NCBI GenBank assembly: GCA_036013505.1 | Contig: CP107851.1 | Location: forward strand, 2,046,001 to 2,110,000 | Length of the DNA: 64,000 bases | Direction: 5' to 3' | DNA from: Streptomyces sp. NBC_00510 | GTDB lineage: Bacteria > Actinomycetota > Actinomycetes > Streptomycetales > Streptomycetaceae | In this document: positions 1 through 10,666 of the stretch, in pieces | Numbering within the stretch: position 1 is the first letter of the stretch | How the letters are laid out: the number at the start of each line of letters is the position of its first letter | Notes under the pieces: generated by a model | Databases searched by the model: none | Told to the model about the DNA's origin: nothing | The model's input: only the letters and a program-made list of their open reading frames with translations | Translations under genes and position numbers: made by a program

Positions 1-635
1 TGCTGTCGGTCGACGGCCGCGACCTGCTGGACCTGTCCACCGCCGAGCGCCACGAGGAACTGGCCCGGGTCGCCCCCGCGCCGCGCAGGGTGCGCCGACT
101 GGTGGCCGCCGACCCGGGCGACCCGGCCACCCGGCAGGCGGCCCGCGACTTCGCGGAGCAGGTGCTGGAGCGGGGCCACGAGGGAATCGTGGCCAAGGCG
201 CTCGACGCCCCGTACAGCGCCGGGCGGCGCGGGGCGGCCTGGCTCAAGGTCAAGCCGGTGCACACCCTCGACCTGGTGGTCCTCGCCGCCGAGTGGGGCC
301 ACGGCCGCCGCACCGGCAAGCTGTCCAACCTCCACCTCGGCGCCCGCCGCCCCGACGGCACCTTCGCGATGCTGGGCAAGACCTTCAAGGGCCTGACCGA
401 CGCCATGCTCGCCTGGCAGACCGAGCGCCTGCGGGAACTGGCCGTGAGCGACGACGGGTGGGTGGTCCGGGTCCGCCCGGAACTCGTCGTGGAGATCGCC
501 TTCGACGGCCTGCAGCGCTCCACCCGCTACCCAGCGGGCGTCACGCTCCGCTTCGCCCGCGTCCTGCGCTACCGCGAGGACAAGACGGCCGCCGAGGCGG
601 ACACCGTCGACACGGTGCTGGCCCTGCGGCCCTGA
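1..635 (+). CDS. ATP-dependent DNA ligase, C-terminal part (5' end outside window)
   Basis: This is the C-terminal half of an ATP-dependent DNA ligase, which seals nicks through an enzyme-AMP intermediate. The frame is open from base 3 to the TGA at 633-635. Visible features are nucleotidyltransferase motif IV (EGIVAK), motif V (WLKVKP, with the conserved lysines) and an OB-fold tail containing GKTFKGLTD and ending in [12 protein letters not shown], as in LigB/LigC-type bacterial ligases. The catalytic-lysine motif I lies upstream, outside the window. No polymerase or nuclease domain of LigD follows in this frame, but one could precede it. Family assignment is firm; which Streptomyces ligase paralogue it is cannot be told from this part. 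Confidence 0.9.
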   Translation, partial: LSVDGRDLLDLSTAERHEELARVAPAPRRVRRLVAADPGDPATRQAARDFAEQVLERGHEGIVAKALDAPYSAGRRGAAWLKVKPVHTLDLVVLAAEWGHGRRTGKLSNLHLGARRPDGTFAMLGKTFKGLTDAMLAWQTERLRELAVSDDGWVVRVRPELVVEIAFDGLQRSTRYPAGVTLRFARVLRYREDKTAAEADTVDTVLALRP

Positions 636-752
636 GCGGGGGCCCGGCGCGGTCGGGGTGATCGCGGGGGGCCGGGATCGCCCGTGCCGTCAGGCGGTGG
701 CGCCGCGGGAAGCCGCGCCGTCCGACGCGGCCGGTGCCGTGATCGGCGGGGC

Positions 753-1031
753 TCACACCGTCCGCCTCGCTTCGCACAGGGTGGCCACCAGGGCGAGCCG
801 CTCCACCAGTTCGTCGAGGGCTGCGTCCACCGCCTCCCGCTGGGCGCGGCTCAGCCGGGGCAGCGGGGTCCGCTCGCCGTCCGAGGCGGACGCTTCGAGG
901 GCCTCCTCGGCGTGGCCCGGCTCCCGGTCGGGCTCCGGCAGGTCCTCCCGGGTACGGTCGGGGGTCGCCTGGGCGGTGCCGAGGTCGCCGCCGCTGCCGA
1001 AGCCGGTCCGTCCGGTCAGCTCGAACTGCAC
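753..1031 (-). CDS. small acidic hypothetical protein (92 aa)
   Basis: A 92-residue reading frame with a GTG start preceded by GGAG at a spacing of 5 bases. The first 60 residues are rich in D, E, P and G and look disordered. The last 32 (from SRAQREAV to CEARRTV) can form an amphipathic helix. I do not recognise a family. The ribosome-binding site and protein-like composition favour a real gene, but it is short and sits between convergent neighbours, so it could be a chance frame. Confidence 0.45.
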   Translation of the reverse strand: MQFELTGRTGFGSGGDLGTAQATPDRTREDLPEPDREPGHAEEALEASASDGERTPLPRLSRAQREAVDAALDELVERLALVATLCEARRTV

Positions 1032-1249
1032 GTGTTCTCCAGGATCTCGTGTGCCCGCAGCCCCGGTCGGGCCGGACCCATGCGGGCCTGTGACCGGTCC
1101 GCGCCCAGGATCCCGGCGAGTACGCCCGGACGCGAGAGCCGCGGCCCGGGGCCGGACAACGGCATTCCAGGCCGCCCCCAGGTCGTACGGTGCGTGGTCA
1201 CCTCATGCTAGGCAGGGCTTCCGGTCCCGGACCTTTCCCAAAGGAATCG

Positions 1250-1378
1250 ATGACCAAGAGTTCCGCCCCGGTTAACCCGCACATCGGGCCGGGCACCGCT
1301 CCGCGCCAAGCTCCCGGAAGCCGAGGTCACCGCTCACCGGGCCCTCCCCCGGGAAGTCGCGCCGCGAACGCGGCGTAG
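1250..1378 (+). CDS. possible 42-aa ORF with a strong ribosome-binding site
   Basis: An ATG follows AAAGGA at ideal spacing and opens MTKSSAPVNPHIGPG, then a low-complexity P/R/G-rich tail that runs 52 bases into the 3' end of the convergent macro-domain gene. The start region has unusually low G+C for this chromosome (AAAGGAATCGATGACCAAG). It may be a short real peptide or the surviving 5' end of a broken gene. No function is proposed. The rest of 1032-1326 holds nothing else I can support. Confidence 0.2.
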   Translation: MTKSSAPVNPHIGPGTAPRQAPGSRGHRSPGPPPGSRAANAA

Positions 1379-1857
1379 GCCGCGTCGTCGAAGAGGACGA
1401 AGCGGACCTCCTCGACCTCGGTGTCCGTGTCCTGGACGGTGGCGACGGCGATGCGCGCGGCGTCCTCGACGGGCCAGCGGTAGACGCCGGTGGAGATCGC
1501 GGGGAAGGCGACCGTCTTCGCGCCGACCTCGTCGGCGATCCGCAGCGCCTCGCGGTGGCAGGAGGCGAGCAGCTCGGAGCGGTCCTCGCCGGTGCTGTGG
1601 ACGGGGCCGACGGTGTGGATCACCCAGCGGGCCGGGAGCCGACCGGCCGTGGTGGCGACGGCCTGTCCGGTCGGCAGGCCGCGCCCGTACCGCGAGGCGC
1701 GCAGCGCACGGCACTCCTCGAGGATCTCCGGGCCGCCGCGGCGGTGGATGGCGCCGTCGACGCCGCCGCCCCCGAGCAGCGAGGAGTTGGCGGCGTTGAC
1801 GACGGCGTCGACGGACTGCTGCGTGATGTCGCCCCGGACGAGGGTGATGCGTGCCAT
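1327..1857 (-). CDS. macro-domain protein (O-acetyl-ADP-ribose deacetylase type)
   Basis: A single macro domain of 176 residues, the usual length of YmdB/MacroD-type stand-alone macro proteins that hydrolyse O-acetyl-ADP-ribose or remove ADP-ribose from proteins. Direct marks are the ADP-ribose-binding loop VNAANSSLLGGGGVDGAIH near residues 20-38, the IHTVGP strand, and the PAISTGVYRWP phosphate-binding loop. The ATG at 1857 gives MARITLVRGDIT, the classic macro N terminus; longer upstream frames would only add arginine-rich translation. It is followed 53 bases upstream by the NUDIX gene on the same strand, so the two nucleotide-metabolite enzymes may be co-transcribed. Exact substrate is not visible. 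Confidence 0.9.
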   Translation of the reverse strand: MARITLVRGDITQQSVDAVVNAANSSLLGGGGVDGAIHRRGGPEILEECRALRASRYGRGLPTGQAVATTAGRLPARWVIHTVGPVHSTGEDRSELLASCHREALRIADEVGAKTVAFPAISTGVYRWPVEDAARIAVATVQDTDTEVEEVRFVLFDDAAYAAFAARLPGGGPGER

Positions 1858-1910
1858 ACCCGTGATCCTGCCACCGCGAGGTGCCCGGGCGCCCGGCCGT
1901 TCCCGCCGGG

Positions 1911-2756
1911 TCACCAGTCGCAGGGCACCCGCAGGTCGAGCAGTGAGTCGCAGAACTCCGCGGCGGGCTTCGGCCAGCCCTCGCGGTGCCAGTGCGCGAT
2001 GCGCCAGCCCAGCCGTTTGGGCCACAGCGGCAGGTGCCGCAGGTCGTCGACGGGGACCCAGACGGGGGCGGCGGCCTCCTCCAGGTCGAGGGAGGAGCGG
2101 GGGCCGATCTCGCCGTGCGCCTCGACGAGGAAGTAGTGCCCGGGGTGCGAGCCGCGGTGCACCCGGTTCACCCGGGCGATCTCCTGCCCGACGGTGCCGC
2201 TCAGCCCGGTCTCCTCCGCGAGTTCGCGCAGGACGGCCGCCTCGGGGGTCTCCCCCGGCTCGACCCCGCCGCCGGGGATCTCGTAGTAGTCGCCGCGCCG
2301 GTGGCGGTAGCGGATCAGCAGCATGCGCCCGTCGCGGACGATCACCGCGCCGGCCCGGGTCCGCTTGGGCGGCCGGCCGAGCGGGTCCTCCAGTACGAGG
2401 CGGCCCCGCCACCAGGGCGGGCCGTCCCAGGACCGCAGGATGGCCTCCCACACCGTCCAGGGCGCGAGCGGCAGGTGCAAGGCCTCGGACCTGCTGAGCA
2501 GCCGGGTGGGCGGGGGGCCGGACGGCAGTGGCACGGCGGCCCGGTAGTACAGATGGGTGCCGCCGGTCGCGCGGACCTCCAGGCAGGGCCGCAGGTCCGT
2601 CCTGACGTCGACGCCGAGGCCGTCGCGGGCCGCCGCGCGGGCGGTCTCCGCGGGGTCGCCGCGAGGCGGGACGGGGGCCTGCGGCAGGCTCAAGTCGCTG
2701 TGTACGGCGAGGCGTTGGTCGTGGAAGAGGATCACTCCCGCATGCAGTGAGGACAT
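1911..2756 (-). CDS. NUDIX hydrolase with a degenerate second NUDIX-like half
   Basis: A 281-residue protein. The C-terminal half carries a complete NUDIX box at about residues 162-184 ([10 protein letters not shown]...RELAEETG), which binds the metal and nucleoside-diphosphate-X substrate. The N-terminal half (residues 5-60) starts [13 protein letters not shown] and contains [19 protein letters not shown], spaced like a NUDIX box but lacking the catalytic REXXEE glutamates, so it looks like a decayed copy of the fold. The ATG at 2756 was chosen because it opens the first NUDIX-like strand; longer frames run antisense through dnaK. The substrate cannot be read from sequence; ADP-ribose or oxidised nucleotides would suit its macro-domain neighbour. 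Confidence 0.85.
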   Translation of the reverse strand: MSSLHAGVILFHDQRLAVHSDLSLPQAPVPPRGDPAETARAAARDGLGVDVRTDLRPCLEVRATGGTHLYYRAAVPLPSGPPPTRLLSRSEALHLPLAPWTVWEAILRSWDGPPWWRGRLVLEDPLGRPPKRTRAGAVIVRDGRMLLIRYRHRRGDYYEIPGGGVEPGETPEAAVLRELAEETGLSGTVGQEIARVNRVHRGSHPGHYFLVEAHGEIGPRSSLDLEEAAAPVWVPVDDLRHLPLWPKRLGWRIAHWHREGWPKPAAEFCDSLLDLRVPCDW

Positions 2757-2898
2757 CCCGCCGACGCTAGCAGCGCCCGCTGTCCGGGCCCCGCGATTAT
2801 TCCGGGACATTGCCCTGCGCTCCCCGGCGCGGGTTGCGGCGGCCGTCTGGTGGTCGGCCCCCGCTCGTCGCACCCTGGAGGGGAGGAGGCGAGCTGAC

Positions 2899-4763
<1,865 letters not shown>

Positions 4764-4767
<4 letters not shown>

Positions 4768-5459
4768 ACCGGGCCGGTCCGCCTCCGGGCGGCGGGCTGC
4801 GCGCGCGGCTCGTCGAACGCACGGCGGACCTGCAACGGCTCAAGGCCGAGTACGACAACTACCGCAAGCGCGTGCACCGGGACCGGCTGGCGGTGCGGGA
4901 GATCGCCGTCGCGAACGTGCTGCACGGACTGCTGCCGGTGCTGGACGCCGTCGACCGGGCGCGGGAGCTGGGCGAGGTGACCGGTGGCTTCCGCGCCGTG
5001 GTCGAGGTGCTGGAGGTGCGGCTGGCGGAGCTCGGCCTGCGGTCGTTCGGCGAGCCCGGGGATCCCTTCGACCCGGTGCGTCACGAGGCGGTCGGCTCGT
5101 CGGGCGCCTACGGCGCGGACCGCCTCGTCTGCGGCACCGTCGTACGGTCCGGCTACCGGGTCGGCGCGCACCTGCTGCGCCCCGCGGAGGTGGTGGTCAC
5201 CGGACCTGCGGGGGCACCGGCCCGGGTGCACCCTGGAGGCATGGAGACAACCCACAAGGTCGACGTGGCCCCGCTCGGGGCCGACCACCGTTACCGCAGG
5301 GTGCACATCCGGGGTGTGGGCTGGGAGCAGTTGGAGCGGGAGGAGTTCGAGCTGCGGGTGCGCGGGACCTTCCCGGACATCGACGTGTCGGACCCGGATC
5401 AGGTGCACTGGGCCGACCACCCCGGCGAGTGGCCGGACTGGCAGCCGGGCGAGGCCTGA
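4764..5459 (+). CDS. grpE: GrpE-type nucleotide exchange factor with a C-terminal extension
   Basis: A 231-residue protein starting at GTG 4764 inside the dnaK stop, so translation is coupled. Residues about 10-150 are GrpE: coiled-coil start [17 protein letters not shown], the [11 protein letters not shown] helix, and the beta-head FDPVRHEAV followed by a short strand pair ending [26 protein letters not shown]. GrpE promotes ADP release from DnaK. The last 72 residues, from Met160, are not GrpE. They form an acidic, aromatic-rich tail ([20 protein letters not shown]...) that I do not recognise. A GGAGG lies just before Met160 but only one base away, too close for normal initiation. Confidence 0.88.
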
Positions 5460-5502
5460 GCGCGGCGGTCCGGGGGCGGTCCGGCCGCTGCTCGGCGGTG
5501 GT

Positions 5503-5970
5503 TCAGCGGGCGCCGGCGTCCAGGAGCGCGGCGATCCGCTCGACGGCGAAGGCGTAGCCCTGGACGCCGCAGCCCGCGATCACGGCGTCGGCCCGCGCCG
5601 AGACGTAGCTGTGGTGCCGGAACGCCTCGCGCTGGTGGATGTTGGAGATGTGGACCTCCATCACGGGCAGGCCGTCGCAGGCGTTGAGGGCGTCCAGGAT
5701 CGCCACCGAGGTGTGGGAGTAGGCGCCGGGGTTGATCACGATGCCCGCGTGGTGCTCGCGGGCCTCGTGGATCCAGTCGATCAGCTGCCCCTCGTGGTTG
5801 CTCTGCCGGCAGTCGGCGGTCCCCCCGAGCCGCGCCGCCGTCGCGGCGCACAGGGCCTCGACGTCGGCGAGGCTCTCGGAGCCGTAGATCTCGGGCTGCC
5901 GCCGGCCGAGCAGGTTGAGGTTGGGACCGTTGAGGACCATGATCGGCGCGCTCGCGAGGGTGCGGGTCAT
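5503..5970 (-). CDS. aroQ: type II 3-dehydroquinate dehydratase
   Basis: Third step of the shikimate pathway, dehydrating 3-dehydroquinate to 3-dehydroshikimate in the cytoplasm. Type II hallmarks are present: the N-terminal [19 protein letters not shown] with the catalytic loop tyrosine and arginine, [15 protein letters not shown], the [12 protein letters not shown] active-site strand and [14 protein letters not shown] with the catalytic histidine. Length from ATG 5970 is 155 residues, normal for the dodecameric enzyme. A GTG at 5988 would add six residues (MVDLGA) with no better ribosome-binding site. The gene converges with grpE, 43 bases away, and sits alone rather than with other aro genes. 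Confidence 0.95.
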   Translation of the reverse strand: MTRTLASAPIMVLNGPNLNLLGRRQPEIYGSESLADVEALCAATAARLGGTADCRQSNHEGQLIDWIHEAREHHAGIVINPGAYSHTSVAILDALNACDGLPVMEVHISNIHQREAFRHHSYVSARADAVIAGCGVQGYAFAVERIAALLDAGAR

Positions 5971-5992
5971 GGCCCCAAGGTCTACCACGTGA

Positions 5993-6754
5993 TCACCCGA
6001 AGCTGACGGCGGCGTCCATCTCCCAGACCAGCACCTCGGCGCCCTCGGCGCCGGCGGTGAGCCGCTGGCCCTCGGCCCCGGTGACGCGCACGGCGTCGCC
6101 CTTGGCGAGCAGCCCGGCGCCCTCGACGGCGACCTCGCCCTTGGCGACGTACAGGTGCACCAGGGGGGCGGTGGGCAGGGCCAGGGTCTGCTGCGGCGTC
6201 ATGCGCGCGGCCTGCAGCGCGGCGTGCTTCTGGGCGATGGAGATGGCCCGCTCCTCGCGGTCGCGGTCCATGCCGGAGGCGACGGTGACCCAGCCACCGC
6301 GGGCGAGTTCGTCGTTGATGTCGAGCTGCTCGTACCCCGGCTTGATGCCCTGCTCGTCGGGGAAGACCCACATCTGCACGAAGTGCACGGGGTCCTTGTG
6401 CTCGGGCGCGCCGGTCAGCTTCCAGCTGTCGTTCTTCTCGCTGTGCAGGATGCCGGTGCCCGCGCTCATCCGCTGGGCGAGGCCCGGGTAGATGACGCCG
6501 TTGTGGCCCTCGGAGTCCTGGTGGACCAGGCCGCCGTCGAGCACCCAGGTGACGATCTCCATGTCCCGGTGCGGGTGGGTGTCGAAGCCGGTGCCGGGGG
6601 CGACGACGTCGTCGTTGGAGACCAGCAGCAGACCGAAGTGGGTGTTCTTCGGGTCGTAGTGGTGGCTGAAGGAGAAGCAGTGGTGCGAGTCGAGCCAGCC
6701 AGCGCGGGTGTGGAACCGCTGGCCGGCGCGGCGGACATCCAGCTGGGTGGCCAT
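5993..6754 (-). CDS. pirin family protein
   Basis: A 253-residue bicupin. The N-terminal cupin has the pirin metal motif in [18 protein letters not shown], with [16 protein letters not shown] downstream supplying the further histidine and glutamate. Bacterial pirins bind iron and include quercetin 2,3-dioxygenases and redox-sensing partners of metabolic enzymes. The ATG at 6754 follows AGAAGGAGAT at good spacing; the longer frame from 6793 was rejected because it bypasses this site. It lies 22 bases before aroQ on the same strand and 60 bases after the Fis-type regulator gene. That 60-base gap is A/T-rich with an AACATGTT palindrome and may hold its promoter. Catalysis versus regulation cannot be decided here. 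Confidence 0.9.
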   Translation of the reverse strand: MATQLDVRRAGQRFHTRAGWLDSHHCFSFSHHYDPKNTHFGLLLVSNDDVVAPGTGFDTHPHRDMEIVTWVLDGGLVHQDSEGHNGVIYPGLAQRMSAGTGILHSEKNDSWKLTGAPEHKDPVHFVQMWVFPDEQGIKPGYEQLDINDELARGGWVTVASGMDRDREERAISIAQKHAALQAARMTPQQTLALPTAPLVHLYVAKGEVAVEGAGLLAKGDAVRVTGAEGQRLTAGAEGAEVLVWEMDAAVSFG

Positions 6755-6814
6755 CGGGGATCTCCTTCTGCGGGGTGTGTCTCTGTCGCCCAACCTAACA
6801 TGTTGAATCTCGAA

Positions 6815-7960
6815 CTATATTCCTTGGATGCCGTAGCTCCGCAGCTTGCGGTAGACCGTGGCCCGCGCGATGCCCAGCGCCTTCGCCGCCCGCGCCTTGT
6901 TGCCGCCGTGGGTGCGCAGCGCCTCCAGGATCGCGTCCCGCTCGGCCCGCTCCAGGCTGCCCAGACGGCGGCCGCCGGCGCCGCCGCGCACGGCGTCCGG
7001 CAGCTCCTCCGGGCGCACCGGACCGCTCAGCCGGCGCTCGTCCGCGAGGGTCCTGACGACCGTCGCCAGCTCGGCGACGTTGCCCGGCCAGGTGTGCCGC
7101 TCCAGGGTGCGCCGGGCCTCGACGGTCCAGGTCAGCGGGGGGTGGCCGGGAGCCGGTCGCGGGCTGAGGGCGGCGAGCAGCACCGGGAGGTCCTCGGGGC
7201 GCTCGCGCAGCGGCGGTACGGACAGCGAGCGCGCCGCCAGCCGGCCCAGCAGGCGGTCCAGGCACGGGTCCGACCGGTCCCCGGGGGTGTGGGTGGCGGT
7301 CAGCCGCAGGAAGGGGCGCTGTTCGAGGAGCGCCACCAGCGCGGCCGCGGCACCGGCGTCCAGCGCCTCGACGTGGCGGACGAGGACCCGGCCCGGGTCG
7401 GGGCGCACGGCGAGCCGCCGCACCCAGTCACGGGCGGCCGCACCGGTCACCTGCGCCGCGTCCAGCTCCACGTCGCCGGCCCGGACGGCGCGGGCCAGCG
7501 TCGTCTTGCCGGTGCCGGGCTCCCCCGTCACCAGCAGCGGTCCCTGCTCGCCCCCGAGCCGCACCGCGCGGGCCACCGCGGCGCGCCAGGGCAGTGACGC
7601 GCCCACGAGCCCCGGCAGCCTCGGCTCGGGGACCGCCGGCGGCCCGCCGGAGCCCTCCGCCGCCGCGGACAGGACGGCGACGGCGCCGATGACCTCGCCG
7701 GAGTCCAGGACGGGGTCGAGCCGGGCCCGCCAGCCGCCGTCCGGCAGGGGCAGCTCGTACCCCTCGGTCCGGCCGTCGCGGACCATGCCGCCCGCCCGGC
7801 GCTCCAGCAGCGCGAGTGACTCGTCGGACAGCCGCCGCGCGGCCTCGGCGCTCACGATCCGCGTCCTGCCGTCGGCCGCGACGACCGCCCGGCCGTTCGG
7901 CCGCTCGCGCAGGTACGCGCCGAGCAGCAGCTCTTCAGGGGATGTATCGGATTGAGACAC
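6815..7960 (-). CDS. Fis-type transcriptional regulator with degenerate AAA+ domain
   Basis: A 381-residue regulator with an N-terminal sensory region (about 1-115, PAS-like), a shortened AAA+ domain and a C-terminal Fis helix-turn-helix (GNKARAAKALGIARATVYRK). Walker A (GEPGTGKT) and the WPGNVAEL motif are intact. The Walker B acidic pair is missing (VLVRHVE), and no GAFTGA sigma-54 contact loop is present. Since Streptomyces lacks sigma-54, it must act on ordinary promoters. GTG 7960 was preferred because GGGAG precedes it; GTG 7984 has no ribosome-binding site. It is divergent from the hydroxyquinol operon, whose first ATG is 70 bases away, so it is the obvious candidate regulator, sensing an aromatic inducer. 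Confidence 0.85.
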   Translation of the reverse strand: MSQSDTSPEELLLGAYLRERPNGRAVVAADGRTRIVSAEAARRLSDESLALLERRAGGMVRDGRTEGYELPLPDGGWRARLDPVLDSGEVIGAVAVLSAAAEGSGGPPAVPEPRLPGLVGASLPWRAAVARAVRLGGEQGPLLVTGEPGTGKTTLARAVRAGDVELDAAQVTGAAARDWVRRLAVRPDPGRVLVRHVEALDAGAAAALVALLEQRPFLRLTATHTPGDRSDPCLDRLLGRLAARSLSVPPLRERPEDLPVLLAALSPRPAPGHPPLTWTVEARRTLERHTWPGNVAELATVVRTLADERRLSGPVRPEELPDAVRGGAGGRRLGSLERAERDAILEALRTHGGNKARAAKALGIARATVYRKLRSYGIQGI

Positions 7961-8029
7961 GCCGGCGGTCTCCCTCTGATCCACGATCGGTTCGTTGCCA
8001 TTTCAATTATCCGTCAAGGAGCCGCGTTG

Positions 8030-9787
8030 ATGGAGACCGTCGAGACCGACGTGCTGATCGTGGGCAGTGGGCCGGCCGGGGCGAGCGCCGCGCTCGCGCT
8101 CAGCACGTACGGGGTGCCGAACATCGTCGTCACGCGCTACGACAGGCTGGCCGACACCCCTCGGGCCCACATCACCAACCAGCGCACCATGGAGGTGCTG
8201 CGCGACCTCGGCGTCGAGCAGGAGGTCGTCGCCAAGGCCACTCCCCAGCATCTGATGGGGAACACCGTCTTCTGCACCAGCCTCGCGGGCGAGGAACTGG
8301 GGCGCCTGCGCTCATGGGGCAACGACCCGCTGGTGCAGGCCGCGCACGACCTGGCCAGCCCGAGCCGCATGTGCGACATGCCGCAGAACTGGATGGAGCC
8401 GGTGCTGGTCGAGGCGGCCGTGGCACGCGGCACCCGGCTGCGCTACGGCACCGTCTACAAGTCCTTCGAGCAGGACGCCGACGGCGTGACCGCCGTGGTG
8501 GAGGACCGGCTGCGCGGCGACGAGTACGCCATCCGCGCCAAGTACCTGATCGGCGCCGACGGCGGACGCAGCAAGGTCGCCGAGGACGCCGGGCTGCCCA
8601 TGGGCGGCAAGATGGGCGTGGCGGGCAGCGTCAACATCGTCTTCGAGGCCGACCTGTCCCGGTACGTCGCCCACCGCCCCAGCACCCTGTACTGGGTGCT
8701 CACCCCCGGCGCGACCGTGGGCGGCATCGGCGCGGGCCTGGTGCGCTGCGTGCGGCCGTGGAACGAGTGGCTGATCGTGTGGGGCTACGACGTCGAGGGC
8801 GCGCCCCCGGACCTCACCGAGGAGTACGCCCTGTCGGTGGTCCGGCAGCTCGTCGGCGACGACGACATCCCGGTGACCATCCGCTCGTCGTCGGCGTGGA
8901 CGGTCAACGAGATGTACGCCGAGACGTACTCCCACGGCCGGGTCTTCTGCGCCGGCGACGCCACCCACCGGCACCCGCCGTCCAACGGGCTCGGCTCCAA
9001 CACCTCCATCCAGGACGCGTACAACCTGGCCTGGAAGCTGAAGCTGGTCCTGGACGGCACCGCCGCGCCCTCGCTGCTGGACACCTACACCGCCGAGCGG
9101 GCGCCCGTCGGCAAGCAGATCGTCACCCGCGCCAACAAGTCGATCGGCGAGACCGCCCCGGTCTTCGACGCGCTGGACCTGCTCGCCCCGCAGAGCCCCG
9201 AGCAGCTGATCGCCAACATGGAGTCCCGCAAGGACGCGACCCCGGCCGGCGAGAAGCGGCGCGCACATCTGCGCGAGGCGATCGACTTCAAGCGGTACGA
9301 GTTCAACGCGCACGGCGTGGAGCTCAACCAGCGCTACGCCTCGGCCGCGGTCGTCCCGGACGGCACCGCCGACCCGGGCTTCGACCGCGATCCCGAGCTG
9401 TACCACCAGCCGAGCAGCCGCCCCGGCGCCAAGCTGCCGCACGCGTGGCTGACGGCGGGCACCCGCACGCTGTCCACCCTCGACCTCGGCGGCGGGGGCC
9501 GGTTCGCGCTGCTGACCGGCATCGGCGGCGAGGCCTGGGTGGCGGCGGCCCGCGCGGCGGGCGCCGAGCTGGGGCTGGACATCGCGACCGCGGTGATCGG
9601 CCCCGGCCGGGAGTACGAGGACCCGTACGGCGACTGGGCGCGGGTGCGCGGCATCGGTGACACGGGCGCGCTGCTGGTCCGGCCGGACCTGTACGTGGCC
9701 TTCCGGCGCGCCGACGCGGCCGCCGACGACGCCGAGGCGCGGGCCGTGCTCGGCTCCGCGCTGCGGCGCATCCTGGGACGGGACTGA
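8030..9787 (+). CDS. FAD-dependent aromatic (phenol/resorcinol-type) monooxygenase
   Basis: A 585-residue flavoprotein hydroxylase of the PHBH/phenol-hydroxylase group. It has the FAD GXGXXG fold (VGSGPAGASAALAL, near residue 10), the DG motif (GADGGRSKVAE) and the GD motif (FCAGDATHRHPPSNGLGSN) that binds the FAD ribityl chain, plus a C-terminal thioredoxin-like domain as in TfdB and MhpA. ATG 8030 has AAGGAG eight bases upstream; the longer frame overlaps the regulator. It heads an operon with hydroxyquinol 1,2-dioxygenase (12 bases downstream) and maleylacetate reductase, so it likely hydroxylates resorcinol or another dihydroxy aromatic to hydroxyquinol. The actual substrate is inferred. 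Confidence 0.9.
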   Translation: METVETDVLIVGSGPAGASAALALSTYGVPNIVVTRYDRLADTPRAHITNQRTMEVLRDLGVEQEVVAKATPQHLMGNTVFCTSLAGEELGRLRSWGNDPLVQAAHDLASPSRMCDMPQNWMEPVLVEAAVARGTRLRYGTVYKSFEQDADGVTAVVEDRLRGDEYAIRAKYLIGADGGRSKVAEDAGLPMGGKMGVAGSVNIVFEADLSRYVAHRPSTLYWVLTPGATVGGIGAGLVRCVRPWNEWLIVWGYDVEGAPPDLTEEYALSVVRQLVGDDDIPVTIRSSSAWTVNEMYAETYSHGRVFCAGDATHRHPPSNGLGSNTSIQDAYNLAWKLKLVLDGTAAPSLLDTYTAERAPVGKQIVTRANKSIGETAPVFDALDLLAPQSPEQLIANMESRKDATPAGEKRRAHLREAIDFKRYEFNAHGVELNQRYASAAVVPDGTADPGFDRDPELYHQPSSRPGAKLPHAWLTAGTRTLSTLDLGGGGRFALLTGIGGEAWVAAARAAGAELGLDIATAVIGPGREYEDPYGDWARVRGIGDTGALLVRPDLYVAFRRADAAADDAEARAVLGSALRRILGRD

Positions 9788-9799
9788 CGAGGAGAGAGC

Positions 9800-10666
9800 A
9801 TGGACTTCACCGAACAGAGCGCGACGCCGGCCGTCGTGGAGAGCTTCGCGCGGACGCCCGACCCGCGGCTGCGGGAGGTCCTGGGCAGTCTGACCCGGCA
9901 CCTCCACGACTTCGTCCGGGACGTCGAGCCGACGATGGAGGAGTGGGAGGCGGCGATCGGCTTCCTCACCCGCACCGGCCAGGCGTGCACCGACACACGG
10001 CAGGAGTTCATCCTCCTGTCCGACGTGCTCGGGGTGTCGATGCTGGTCGAGACGATCAACCAGCGGAAGTCGGCCGGGGAGGGGGCCACCGACTCCACCG
10101 TGCTGGGCCCGTTCCACATGGTCGACTCCCCCGCGCGGGAGTTCGGCGACGCGATCGACATGATCGGCTCGGGTGAGCCCTGCGTGGTTACCGGGCGCGT
10201 GGTCTCCGTGGACGGCACACCTCTGCCGGGCGCCACGGTGGATGTCTGGCAGGCCGACGACCAGGGCTTCTACGACGTCCAGCAGCCGGGCGAACAGCCC
10301 CAGGGCAACGGGCGCGGGCTGTTCGAGGCCGACGGGGAGGGCCGCTTCCGATTCCGCACCGTCGTGCCCGCGCACTACCCGATCCCGACCGACGGCCCGG
10401 TCGGCGGTCTGCTGAACGCCACGGAGCGCCATCCGTACCGGCCCGCGCACATCCACTTCATCGCGGCCGCCGCCGGCCACCAGCCGGTCACCACGCACGT
10501 GTTCGTCCAGGACAGCCCCTACCTGGACTCGGACGCGGTCTTCGCCGTGAAGAAGAGCCTGGTCCAGGAGTTCGCCGAGGTGGACGACCCGGAGCGGGCG
10601 GCCGGGTACGGGGTTCCCAACCCCTTCCGGCTGGCGACCTTCGACATCGTGCTGCAGCGGTCATGA
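9800..10666 (+). CDS. intradiol dioxygenase, hydroxyquinol 1,2-dioxygenase type
   Basis: A 288-residue non-heme Fe(III) intradiol ring-cleavage enzyme. The N-terminal helical dimerisation domain of catechol/hydroxyquinol dioxygenases is present (EWEAAIGFLTRTGQ, then DVLGVSMLVETIN), followed by TDSTVLGPFHM. The four iron ligands are visible: tyrosines in FYDVQQPG and HYPIPTDG and histidines in YRPAHIHF. It would open hydroxyquinol to maleylacetate, the substrate of the enzyme encoded next. The start follows GAGGAGAGAGC. The gene ends in an ATGA overlap with the reductase. Catechol is a possible alternative substrate, but the downstream maleylacetate reductase favours hydroxyquinol. Confidence 0.93.
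   Translation: MDFTEQSATPAVVESFARTPDPRLREVLGSLTRHLHDFVRDVEPTMEEWEAAIGFLTRTGQACTDTRQEFILLSDVLGVSMLVETINQRKSAGEGATDSTVLGPFHMVDSPAREFGDAIDMIGSGEPCVVTGRVVSVDGTPLPGATVDVWQADDQGFYDVQQPGEQPQGNGRGLFEADGEGRFRFRTVVPAHYPIPTDGPVGGLLNATERHPYRPAHIHFIAAAAGHQPVTTHVFVQDSPYLDSDAVFAVKKSLVQEFAEVDDPERAAGYGVPNPFRLATFDIVLQRS

Noticed and set aside
2881-2898. Possible HspR or HrcA operator before dnaK
   Set aside because: I looked for CTTGAGT-N7-ACTCAAG and for the CIRCE repeat in 2757-2898 and found neither.
5460-5502. Possible bidirectional terminator between grpE and aroQ
   Set aside because: The G+C-rich repeats pair only imperfectly (GGTCCGG/CCGGCC) and give no convincing stem.
8312-10498. 728-aa open frame antisense to the monooxygenase and dioxygenase
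   Set aside because: A G+C-driven shadow frame; low-complexity G/R/V/Q composition and no ribosome-binding site.
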